From assembly GCA_023403845.1 (NCBI GenBank), contig JAEYDL010000035.1, forward strand, positions 1-46,551: a DNA stretch of 46,551 bases. The letters are read 5' to 3'. A program made the position numbers and the translations under genes. Numbering within the stretch: position 1 is the stretch's first letter; the number at the start of each line of letters is the position of its first letter. Shown here piece by piece: positions 38,511 to 46,551 of this stretch. This DNA is from Pseudomonadota bacterium (lineage in GTDB: Bacteria > Desulfobacterota > Desulfovibrionia > Desulfovibrionales > Desulfovibrionaceae). The notes under the pieces were generated by a model that was not told where the DNA came from, did no database searches, and worked only from the letters and a program-made list of their open reading frames with translations.

Positions 38511-39110
38511 ATGACCAAAGAGCTCGATTGCCGGGGACTTGCCTGCCCCGAACCCGTCATTCGCTGCCGCAGGTTGCTGGAAGAAGAAAAGCCGTCTGCC
38601 CTGCATGTTCTTGTGGATAATGCCGCCGCCTCCGAAAATGTAAGCCGCTTTCTCGGCCGTAACGGCTATTCTGTGGAAGTGAAACAGGAAGACGTCGCCA
38701 TCTGGAAAATCGCCGCCACCACGTCTGCCTGCTCCTGCAAAGTCACGGAACCTGCGGCTGCCGCACTGACTCCGGGCCGGACTCTGGTGCTTGTCACCAC
38801 CGAAACGCTTGGACGCGGCGATGATCAGCTGGGCGAAAAACTGATGGGCAATTTCCTGTCCACCCTGCCCGAACTTGGGGAAAGCCTGTGGCGCGTCGTT
38901 CTGCTTAATGGAGGCGTGAAGCTCGCCGCGGTTCCAGGCAAGGCCCTGGACAGTCTGAAGGCGCTGGAAGCTGCTGGAACGGATATCCTCGTCTGCGGAA
39001 CCTGCCTCGACTTTTATGGCCTGCTTGAAGCCAGACAGGTCGGCCAGACCACCAACATGCTGGATGTAGTGACCAGCCTCGCACTGGCCGACAAGATCAT
39101 CCGCCCATAA
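38511..39110 (+). CDS. yedF: Selenium-metabolism protein YedF (TusA plus DsrE-like)
   Basis: 199 residues. N-terminal TusA-like domain: ELDCRGLACPEPVIRCRRLL with the conserved Cys-Pro (CPxP). Linker with SACSCKVTE, then a DsrE/F-like C-domain: TLVLVTTETLGRGDDQLGEK and GTDILVCGTCLDFYGLLEAR. This fusion is the YedF family linked to selenium use in anaerobes. AAGGATAGACATC upstream. No selD/selA gene is in the window. Confidence 0.9.
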   Translation: MTKELDCRGLACPEPVIRCRRLLEEEKPSALHVLVDNAAASENVSRFLGRNGYSVEVKQEDVAIWKIAATTSACSCKVTEPAAAALTPGRTLVLVTTETLGRGDDQLGEKLMGNFLSTLPELGESLWRVVLLNGGVKLAAVPGKALDSLKALEAAGTDILVCGTCLDFYGLLEARQVGQTTNMLDVVTSLALADKIIRP

Positions 39111-39264
39111 CCCTCCTTCGCCATTCTTCCGGGAAGGCTTCGGCCTTTCCGGCTCTCCCGGAAACACACGGTTGACGCGGTACAAACGGGCTGCTAAGAA
39201 CTAATCTTGTTATCCTTTTCTTTTTCAGCCACCCCTTCAGCGCTTACCGGACGAGAGCCCCCTC

Positions 39265-42200
39265 ATGGCGAACATGCATCCCTCCTCCATTTCCGACTGC
39301 CTCAGCAAACTGGAAGCTCTTTCTCCATACAGCTGGCCCAAGGGGTCCTTTCTTTCCTGCATCGCCGATCTGTTGATCCGGCTCGAAATCGGCGCGGCGC
39401 TGATCGTCCCGCTCGGCGCACACGCCAAGACGTACGAACCGGAGATCTGGAGTACTCTGCCCGAACCGTCCCAGAACCTGCTGCACGGTTTATGCAGCAT
39501 GCCCGGAGAGAATCCTCTGGAACGGCTCGGAACCGTTTCCCGGCTGAACTCTGCGGACATGGCTCCGCTCTTTCCTTCTGGTTTCATGAAAAACTATCAT
39601 GCGGCAGCCCTGCCCGTACGTTGCGGGGAAGGACTGTTCGCCGCGCTGTGCTGCATCCGGCCGCGGGAAAAGGGAGACTGGTCACCTGAGGAACAGAGCT
39701 GTCTGCATGTCATCGCCCTCTATCTTGGCCTGTTTTTTGCGGGCAAGAATGCCTGCTCGGAACAGGAGATGCAGAATCGAATTCTCAACGCCGCCATGGC
39801 ACGGGGAAAAATCTACCTGTACATCACCGATCCACGGACCGACGTCATTCTCTACATGAACGAGTCCATGAAAGAAGTCTTCGGCCTCCAGCATCCCGAA
39901 GGCCAGATATGCTGGAAAGTGCTGCAGACCGGCAAGACCGAACGTTGCGAATTCTGTCCCGTGGGCCATCTGGAGACGCACCCCGAGGAACAGGCCGTAT
40001 ACCGCTGGGAGGAGTACAGTGCGCTTACGGGCCGTTTTTTTGAAAATTATGACAGTCTGATGCCGTGGACGGACGGCAGGCTCGTGCACCTGCAGCAATC
40101 CATCGACGTCACCGACTCCAAACGCCTGTACGAAGAGGCCAGCACGGACGAACTGACCGGTCTGCTTAACCGTCGTGCAGGTCTTGCCCGCCTGCTCAAA
40201 CAGCTTGATTCTCTCGAGAAGGAACAGGGTGCCCCGTTGACCGTGGCGCTTCTCGACATCAACTTTCTCAAGCGCATCAATGACGATTACGGACATTCCG
40301 CCGGCGACAGAGCCATCACCCTGATAGCGAGAGCGGCGCAGGGCTGTCTGAAAAACGGCAACTTCTGTTTTCGTCTCAGCGGGGACGAATTTGTTCTCGT
40401 CTTCTGCGAAACAGGCCGCCACGAGGCCATCGAATACCTCGAAAAGGTTCTTGAGAATCTGAAAACCGTACGCCGGGACCGGCGAATAGCCTTCCCTCTG
40501 GAGTTCAGCTTCGGCTGTTTCGAAGTCCGGCCAGGGCACGGGCTGAACCTTCAGGATATCCTCGCCAGAGCCGACGAAAGCATGTACGGACAGAAAAAGC
40601 TGATGCATATCCGGGACGCGAGACGCCGCCTGGAGGACAACGCGCGGGGCATGCCCCGGACAGCGGAATTCGACTATGACTCGAATCTGCTCTACGACGC
40701 GCTCATGAAGAGCACCGACGCCTACATCTTCGTCTCCAACATGAAAACGGGCGTGTTCCGTTACTCCAGGGCCATGGTCGAAGAGTTCGGCCTGCCGCAG
40801 GAAATCGTGGAAAACGCCGCAGCGGTATGGGGAGAAAAAATCCACCCGGACGACAAGCAGGCCTTTCTCGAGGCCAATCAGATCATCACCGACGGCCGGG
40901 CCGACGCGCACTGCGTGGAATACAGAGCCCTGAATACCCGGGGCGAGTGGGTCTGGGTCCGTTGCCGTGGTCACCTGAAGCGGGACACCGAAGGGACTCC
41001 TTCTCTCTTTGCAGGGTTCATCACCAATCTCGGCCAGAAAAACAAGATGGACCACATCACGGGTCAGTACAACAAGATCAAGTTCGGCGAGGACATCGCC
41101 GTCACCCTCCGTTACCGTCCCGAACATCCCATGCAAATTCTGGTGCTCGGACTGGACGGCTTCAAAAGCGTCAACGAGCGGTACGACAGGCTGTTCGGCG
41201 ACGACGTGCTGCGGGTCATCGCCCAGAAAATTCAGAGCCTGCTGCCGAACGACGCCACCATCTACCGGCTCGACGGAGACGAATTCGGCATCATTGTTTC
41301 GGGAGGCAGGGCGAGAGCGGAAACAATCTACCGCGCCATAGCCGAGAGCTTCCGTTTTCAGCAAGAATATGACGGAAAGAAATTCTTCTGCACCGTCTCG
41401 GCAGGATGCGCAGGCTATCCGGAAGACGGGTCCGGCTATGCCGTGCTCCTCCAGCACGCCAGCGCGGCGCTGGGAGAATCCAAGGCTCTGGGGCGCAACA
41501 GACTGACCTTCTTCACAAGCAGCCTGATTGAGGGCCAGAAGCGTTCCCTTGAACTTCTGGAACAGCTCCGGGAAAGCATGGAGCGGGACCATGCCGGCTT
41601 TGAGGTGGCCTATCAGCCACAGGTGGTTGCGAGCACTGGCGAAATCATGGGAGCCGAAGCGCTGGCCCGCTGGACCAGTCCGCAATACGGCCCGATCTCG
41701 CCTGCCACGTTCATCCCGTTGCTGGAACAGAGCGGCCTCATCGTTCCCTTCGGCAAATGGATTTTCCGGCAGGCCATGATCCGTTGCAAGGAATGGACGA
41801 AGTTCCACCCCCGGTTCGTCATGAGCGTCAACCTGTCCTATCTTCAGGTTTCCTCCGGAGACATGGTCCCGTTCATCCGCCGGACGCTGGAGCAACTGGA
41901 GCTCAACCCGGCCAATCTGGTGGTGGAATTTACGGAAAGCTGCATCATTCAGGAAAGTGAAAAGCTCCACGGCATCTTCGAGGAGATCCGCGCCCTCGGC
42001 ATCCGCATTGCCATGGACGACTTCGGCACCGGCTATTCCTCTCTCGGCATGCTGAAGAATTCACCCGCCGACGTGGTGAAGATCGACCGGACCTTTGTCC
42101 GCGACATTCTCGACAGCCGGTTCGACGCCACCTTCATCCATTTCGTGGTAGCGCTCTGCCATGATGTGGGTATCAGGGTCTGTCTGGAAGGCGTGGAACG

Positions 42201-42336
42201 GGAAGAGGAGCTTCGCCGTGTCCGCCCCATGAATCTCGACTACATTCAGGGTTTTCTGTTCGGCCGCCCGGTGAATGCGGAAACCTTCGCCCATGATTTT
42301 CTGCGGTCGCCGGATACGGCCTTAACATTTTCTTGA
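39265..42336 (+). CDS. Multidomain GAF-like/PAS/GGDEF/PAS/GGDEF/EAL c-di-GMP protein
   Basis: 1023 residues. N-terminal GAF-like region (1-165); PAS with a cysteine cluster ICWKVLQTGKTERCEFCPVG (215-234); first GGDEF (about 285-450) with SGDEF at 372-376; second PAS (about 475-590); second GGDEF with DGDEF at 670-674; EAL domain from about 770 with GAEALARW (798-800), FTESCII, MDDFGTGYSSLGML and VKIDRTFV. No membrane segment. The EAL motifs look catalytic, so c-di-GMP breakdown is likely; both GGDEF motifs deviate at their first residue, leaving cyclase activity open. No good ribosome site at ATG 39265. Confidence 0.9.
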   Translation: MANMHPSSISDCLSKLEALSPYSWPKGSFLSCIADLLIRLEIGAALIVPLGAHAKTYEPEIWSTLPEPSQNLLHGLCSMPGENPLERLGTVSRLNSADMAPLFPSGFMKNYHAAALPVRCGEGLFAALCCIRPREKGDWSPEEQSCLHVIALYLGLFFAGKNACSEQEMQNRILNAAMARGKIYLYITDPRTDVILYMNESMKEVFGLQHPEGQICWKVLQTGKTERCEFCPVGHLETHPEEQAVYRWEEYSALTGRFFENYDSLMPWTDGRLVHLQQSIDVTDSKRLYEEASTDELTGLLNRRAGLARLLKQLDSLEKEQGAPLTVALLDINFLKRINDDYGHSAGDRAITLIARAAQGCLKNGNFCFRLSGDEFVLVFCETGRHEAIEYLEKVLENLKTVRRDRRIAFPLEFSFGCFEVRPGHGLNLQDILARADESMYGQKKLMHIRDARRRLEDNARGMPRTAEFDYDSNLLYDALMKSTDAYIFVSNMKTGVFRYSRAMVEEFGLPQEIVENAAAVWGEKIHPDDKQAFLEANQIITDGRADAHCVEYRALNTRGEWVWVRCRGHLKRDTEGTPSLFAGFITNLGQKNKMDHITGQYNKIKFGEDIAVTLRYRPEHPMQILVLGLDGFKSVNERYDRLFGDDVLRVIAQKIQSLLPNDATIYRLDGDEFGIIVSGGRARAETIYRAIAESFRFQQEYDGKKFFCTVSAGCAGYPEDGSGYAVLLQHASAALGESKALGRNRLTFFTSSLIEGQKRSLELLEQLRESMERDHAGFEVAYQPQVVASTGEIMGAEALARWTSPQYGPISPATFIPLLEQSGLIVPFGKWIFRQAMIRCKEWTKFHPRFVMSVNLSYLQVSSGDMVPFIRRTLEQLELNPANLVVEFTESCIIQESEKLHGIFEEIRALGIRIAMDDFGTGYSSLGMLKNSPADVVKIDRTFVRDILDSRFDATFIHFVVALCHDVGIRVCLEGVEREEELRRVRPMNLDYIQGFLFGRPVNAETFAHDFLRSPDTALTFS

Positions 42337-42405
42337 CCCCGTTCCACGCATGGTGTGTTCACGCAGCTCACGCCGTTCACAAAATGCAACCACAAGGAGT
42401 TTACC

Positions 42406-42777
42406 ATGCGTTACATTCTCGCTCTTCTGCTTTCTCTGTCCCTCGTTCTGCCCGCCTTCGCCGGCTTCTCCGGCCCCTCCGCCGCGGGCGGCTTCTCCGG
42501 TCCCGGTCCCAGAGAGATCACGCAGGCCGCACAGGTAAAGGACGCGCTGGACGAAACGCCCTGCGTGCTGATCGGCAACATTACCGAACGGGTCCAGCAT
42601 GACAAATACACGTTCCAGGACACCTCTGGAACCGTGGTCGTGGAAATCGAAAACAAAATTTTCGGCAATAACGACGTTACGCCACAGACTCGAGTGAAGC
42701 TGGTCGGCGAAGTGGACAAAAAAAGAGGACCGCGCCCCAACGAGGTGGAAGTGCGCTATCTTGAAATCGTCAAGTAA
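42406..42777 (+). CDS. ygiW: YgiW/YdeI-family periplasmic OB-fold protein
   Basis: 123 residues from ATG 42406 (AAGGAG). Signal peptide MRYILALLLSLSLVLPAFAG. Then FSGPGPREITQAAQVKDALD, VLIGNITERVQHDKYTFQDT and VVVEIENKIFGNNDVTPQTR, the BOF (bacterial OB-fold) pattern. In enterobacteria ygiW precedes the qseBC two-component pair; the next two genes here are an OmpR-type regulator and a kinase, the same order. Followed by a GGCCGGG/CCCGGCC hairpin at 42790-42810. Confidence 0.88.
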   Translation: MRYILALLLSLSLVLPAFAGFSGPSAAGGFSGPGPREITQAAQVKDALDETPCVLIGNITERVQHDKYTFQDTSGTVVVEIENKIFGNNDVTPQTRVKLVGEVDKKRGPRPNEVEVRYLEIVK

Positions 42778-43107
42778 GACGGGAAAAGGCCGGGTTCTTC
42801 GCCCGGCCCTCGATTTTCTCCGGGACCTGCCGAAACCTTTGGGAAAAACGGCGTCCCGGAAAAAACTACGCGCCGGACCTGTTTCGAGCGACGCTGCCGG
42901 CCCAGCCGAGGCAGAGGCGCCTGAGAACAAGGCGGATCCTGGGCAAAACTATTCCTCCGGCCGAACTGAACTTCCCGTCGCGCTTTCCTGCGGGAAAGAA
43001 TCATGAAACAGGGGCAGAAACGTTCACTCGCCGGACGAGCTTCAGGACGAACCCCCGCTTGGTAACGTTCGATACAGGATGAACGCGGAGGCCAAGAAGG
43101 AGCCCAT
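42778..43107. other. Intergenic region between ygiW and response regulator
   Basis: Hairpin GGCCGGG, loop TTCTTCG, CCCGGCC at 42790-42810, the likely ygiW terminator. The rest (about 290 bp) has no gene-like frame and no clear promoter. Confidence 0.5.
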
Positions 43108-43800
43108 ATGGAACAACGGCGATTACGCGCACTGATCGTCGAGGACAATCAGGACATCACGGCCAACCTGTACGCCTTTCTGGAACCGCTCGGGTATGAG
43201 CTTGACTGCGCCGCGACGGGAACCGCCGGGCTGGAACTGGCCGCAGGCGGAACCTTCGACGTCATCGTTCTGGACATCATGCTGCCCGGCATGGACGGCC
43301 TTGCCGTATGCCATGCGCTGCGCACGCGTTATACCGTGGCAACTCCGATTCTTATGCTTACTGCCCGCGATACGGTGGCGGACCGCGTCACCGGGCTGGA
43401 TGCCGGAGCGGACGACTATCTCATCAAACCCTTTTCCATGAAAGAACTGGACGCCCGCCTGCGTGCGCTGGTTCGGCGGGCGCAGGGGCGACAAACACTC
43501 TCCGTGCTCCGCTGGGGGGACATCGAACTTGATCCGGCGGCGCATAGCGCGAGCCGCAGCGGAACCCCTCTCAAACTCAGCCCCACAGGCTTCACCATTC
43601 TGGAAACTCTGCTTCGGGCGGCCCCCCGCATCGTGTCTCGCGCCGAGCTGGAACGCGAAATATGGGGTGATGCGCCGCCGGACAGCGACGCCCTGCGAAC
43701 CCATATCCATGAACTGCGTCAGAAGCTGGACAAGCCGTTTGCCCATCCCTTGCTGAAAACCGTGCCTCATGTGGGCTACGGGCTTTCCGACTCCCTGTAG
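43108..43800 (+). CDS. OmpR-family response regulator
   Basis: 230 residues. Receiver domain: acidic pair ED at 12-13 (LIVEDNQDI), phosphorylation Asp56 in IVLDIMLPGMDG, Lys107 in YLIKPFS. C-terminal winged helix: LKLSPTGFTILETLLRAAPR, SRAELEREIWGD, LRTHIHELRQKLDKPF. AAGGAG ribosome site. Two bases separate its stop from the kinase start; same arrangement as QseBC-like systems. Confidence 0.93.
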   Translation: MEQRRLRALIVEDNQDITANLYAFLEPLGYELDCAATGTAGLELAAGGTFDVIVLDIMLPGMDGLAVCHALRTRYTVATPILMLTARDTVADRVTGLDAGADDYLIKPFSMKELDARLRALVRRAQGRQTLSVLRWGDIELDPAAHSASRSGTPLKLSPTGFTILETLLRAAPRIVSRAELEREIWGDAPPDSDALRTHIHELRQKLDKPFAHPLLKTVPHVGYGLSDSL

Positions 43801-43802
43801 CC

Positions 43803-45119
43803 ATGCCTTTCCTCAGCCGCCTTTCCCGCACGCCGCACTGGCTGCAGGAGCAATGCTCCTCTCTGAGGCACCGCATCACGGGAGCCTTTCTGCTGCTCAC
43901 GCTGGTAACCGGCACCGTGTTTTGTCTCAGCGCCTATCTTACCTATGACCTGGCCCTGACCTACGTCATCCGCTGGCATCTGGAACCGATCATGCGTCTG
44001 CTCATCACCGCCGAGGAATCGGGAGTGCTGCACAAGAGCGGCGAACGAATCAACGTCAGCAGCTCGGCGCTGGCCAGGGCGCTGCGCGTGCGCTGGTATG
44101 CTGACGACCGCATTCCCGAGGACCTGCGACCGGACCGCTCGCGAGTCCGTGAGCTCGTGCGCATCAAGCGCGACCGCTACGCCCTGACCTATCGCTCTTC
44201 GGACGGCAAGGAATACGCCGTGGTGGGCCGGATCAAGGATCTCGACGATCTTGAAGAAATCATGGTCGACCTGGCTCTCGGCTGCGTGCTGGTGAGTCTG
44301 CTTGCGACGGCGTTGCTGGCCTTCTGGCTGAGCAGGAGAATGATCGGTCCGCTTCTGGCCCTTGCCAGAAGCGTAAGAGAAGGCAAACCGCTGGAAGACA
44401 CCCCGCTCTGCAGCCAAAAGGACGAAGTGGGACAGCTCGCTCGCGCCTTCGATGAACGCGAACGCGAGCTGCGCAATTTTCTGAACCGGGAACAGCTCTT
44501 TACCGGGGACGTCAGCCACGAACTGCGCACGCCACTGACGGTGATGCAGGGGGGCGTGGAAATTCTTGAAAGTCGCCTTGCCGGCGCCCCCGACACCGCG
44601 TCTCTGCTCCCTGTCGTCGACCGCATGCAACGCACCATCGCGGACATGACCGCCACGGTGGGCACCATGCTGCTTCTTGCCCGCAAGCCTGAACAGCTGG
44701 AAAGACGTCTTTTCGACATGAGCGCCCTTGCCCGGCGCGAAGGCGAGGAAATGAAAAGCGGTCTGGCCGGACGTCCCATCGAATTCGTCTGCGCCGTGCC
44801 GGATCGTCTGGACGTGCTCGCCAACCCTGAAATGGCGGCCATGATCCTGCACAATCTGCTCGACAACGCCCGGCGCTATACCGAGCGAGGTTCCATCACC
44901 CTGCGACTGAATGCAACAGGAATCTGCGTGGAGGATACGGCTCCGCCTATTGACCCCGAGGTTCGTGTCCGCATGTTCCAGCGCGGCACGCGCGGCACCA
45001 GTTCCACCCCGGGCAGCGGCCTCGGGCTGTCCCTTGTGCAGCGCGGCTGCGAGCATCTCGGCTGGCAGGTCCGCCACGAACTGTGGGAAAAGGGCAATCG
45101 CTTCAGGATCATTTTCTGA
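43803..45119 (+). CDS. Sensor histidine kinase
   Basis: 438 residues. TM1 about 24-48, periplasmic sensor part to about 152, TM2 about 155-176, HAMP about 177-230, then HisKA box GDVSHELRTPLTVMQ with His239. ATPase domain: N-box NLLDNARRYT, G-boxes VEDTAPPIDPE and TPGSGLGLSLVQRG. No ribosome site, so translation is probably coupled to the regulator gene. With ygiW upstream, envelope stress or metal/oxidant sensing is plausible but not shown. Confidence 0.93.
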   Translation: MPFLSRLSRTPHWLQEQCSSLRHRITGAFLLLTLVTGTVFCLSAYLTYDLALTYVIRWHLEPIMRLLITAEESGVLHKSGERINVSSSALARALRVRWYADDRIPEDLRPDRSRVRELVRIKRDRYALTYRSSDGKEYAVVGRIKDLDDLEEIMVDLALGCVLVSLLATALLAFWLSRRMIGPLLALARSVREGKPLEDTPLCSQKDEVGQLARAFDERERELRNFLNREQLFTGDVSHELRTPLTVMQGGVEILESRLAGAPDTASLLPVVDRMQRTIADMTATVGTMLLLARKPEQLERRLFDMSALARREGEEMKSGLAGRPIEFVCAVPDRLDVLANPEMAAMILHNLLDNARRYTERGSITLRLNATGICVEDTAPPIDPEVRVRMFQRGTRGTSSTPGSGLGLSLVQRGCEHLGWQVRHELWEKGNRFRIIF

Positions 45120-45186
45120 TGCGGCTTCCATCCACGTTCGGGTGGCCGGCCCTGTTCGCGCACAACCTGAAAACGAAAAGGGAAGA

Positions 45187-45858
45187 CTAGGCCGCGGGAT
45201 GTTCGAAATGCTGCAGGGTCAGTCGGCAGGCGAACGCCAGATGATCCTTGAGCGCCTGCTCGGCTTCCCCGAAACTCCAGCGCGCGATGACGTCGGTAAT
45301 ATTGCGGTGCATCTGCCTGATCTCCGCAAAGGAAAGCTGCCGCAATTCAACGGCGATGCAGCACTGGATCTTTTCTGAAAGACCGTACCATGTGTCGTAC
45401 AGCACTCTGTTGTCGGACAGCTTGCACAAAAGTCCATGAAAGTCATAGTCGTACTGGACGATGCTCACAATGTCGTCATCGGCGTTCTCATCCATGCCGT
45501 CCACCACGTCGTACAGCTTGCGGACCAGAGCCGCATCCTTCTTCTCAATGAGCAGGCGCGCCGCATGGATTTCAAGCAGCTCGCGCACGACGAAAAATTC
45601 CTTGATTTCACGAACGCTGAATGAACTGACGAACGCTCCCTTATAGGGAATCACGGTGACCAGACCGGCCTGGGCCAGACTGCCGATGGCCTCCCTGATC
45701 GGCAGTCGGCTGATACCCAGAATCTCGGAAAGCTCATGCTCCACCAGCCGTGTGCCGGATTTCAGATCCCCCTGAATGATGGCTCTGCGGAGCTGAATGA
45801 TGGCCTTTTCCTTCAGGGTCTGTTTCTTTTCGCTTTTCAGAACCGATGTTCCTATCAT
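45187..45858 (-). CDS. GntR-family regulator (FCD/FadR subgroup)
   Basis: 223 residues from ATG 45858 (MIGTSVLKSEKKQTLKEKAI). Winged HTH: LVEHELSEILGISRLPIREA followed by IGSLAQAGLVTVIPYKGAFV. C-terminal FCD domain: VRELLEIHAARLLIEKKDAA, YDYDFHGLLCKLSDN (metal-binding Asp/His) and FGEAEQALKDHLAFACRL. An upstream in-frame extension to 45981 lacks support. Convergent with the kinase; its target may be the genes beyond the right edge or elsewhere. Confidence 0.88.
   Translation of the reverse strand: MIGTSVLKSEKKQTLKEKAIIQLRRAIIQGDLKSGTRLVEHELSEILGISRLPIREAIGSLAQAGLVTVIPYKGAFVSSFSVREIKEFFVVRELLEIHAARLLIEKKDAALVRKLYDVVDGMDENADDDIVSIVQYDYDFHGLLCKLSDNRVLYDTWYGLSEKIQCCIAVELRQLSFAEIRQMHRNITDVIARWSFGEAEQALKDHLAFACRLTLQHFEHPAA

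Positions 45859-46551
<693 letters not shown>

Noticed and set aside
39682..41970. 762-codon frame opposite the GGDEF/EAL gene
   Set aside because: Mirror of a GC-rich coding gene; no start signals or family features.

Overview
The window looks like the chromosome of a gut-type member of the Desulfovibrionaceae (Bilophila/Mailhella-like). The grounds are GC-rich codon use, a tripartite tricarboxylate transporter, a TAXI-type TRAP operon, a sigma-54 activator, a selenium-linked YedF protein, and prophage genes of the kind often seen in Desulfovibrio genomes. The genus is inferred; no rRNA is present.

Positions 1-18590 are the right part of an integrated temperate phage, continuing off the left edge. 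Divergent CI-like and Cro-like genes (7460-8405) split it. Leftward (lytic direction) lie Cro, a CII-family regulator, a DUF4258 protein, a zinc-ribbon protein, a replication initiator, a primase-helicase, a VRR-NUC nuclease, a DUF5664 protein, a Mor-like activator, an endolysin, a holin-like protein, a nested Rz/Rz1 pair, a coiled-coil membrane protein, an HTH protein and the start of a small terminase. Rightward lie a Panacea-domain protein with a membrane partner, a small HTH regulator, a run of tiny membrane proteins, a recombination module (ERF, SSB, Gp157), a Rha regulator and a tyrosine integrase ending beside tRNA-Leu(CAA).

The most interesting material is in the non-coding parts of the prophage. 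A 32-bp solitary copy of a type I-C-like CRISPR repeat (12144-12175) is followed 5 bp later by an intrinsic terminator and preceded 10 bp upstream by a 25-bp palindrome that also occurs three times in tandem at 10389-10465. A second, slightly broken copy lies at 15079-15108, and a structured hairpin at 14383-14446 ends in the same GTGGATTGAAAC tail. There is no CRISPR array and no cas gene. These are candidate RNA anti-CRISPRs (solitary repeat units). The prophage also has mirror-image, apparently leaderless CI and Cro promoters, a repeated ATCAC-N5-GTGAT operator, and a roughly 500-nt hairpin-rich non-coding region behind one such operator.

Positions 18591-46551 are host genes in small operons: TctBAC transporter; acyl-ACP thioesterase plus a KduD-like SDR; O-acetylhomoserine sulfhydrylase; histidine acid phosphatase; MsrB; an SLC6-type sodium symporter; a decayed P4-type integrase beside tRNA-Glu(CTC); a TRAP-TAXI operon with an amidohydrolase and an SDR behind a sigma-54 promoter and its AAA+ activator; YedF; a PAS/GGDEF/EAL protein; a ygiW-response regulator-kinase cluster; and a GntR regulator. 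Dinucleotide (GA/CT) tracts directly follow two stop codons, and a 52-bp CT tract lies near the right edge.
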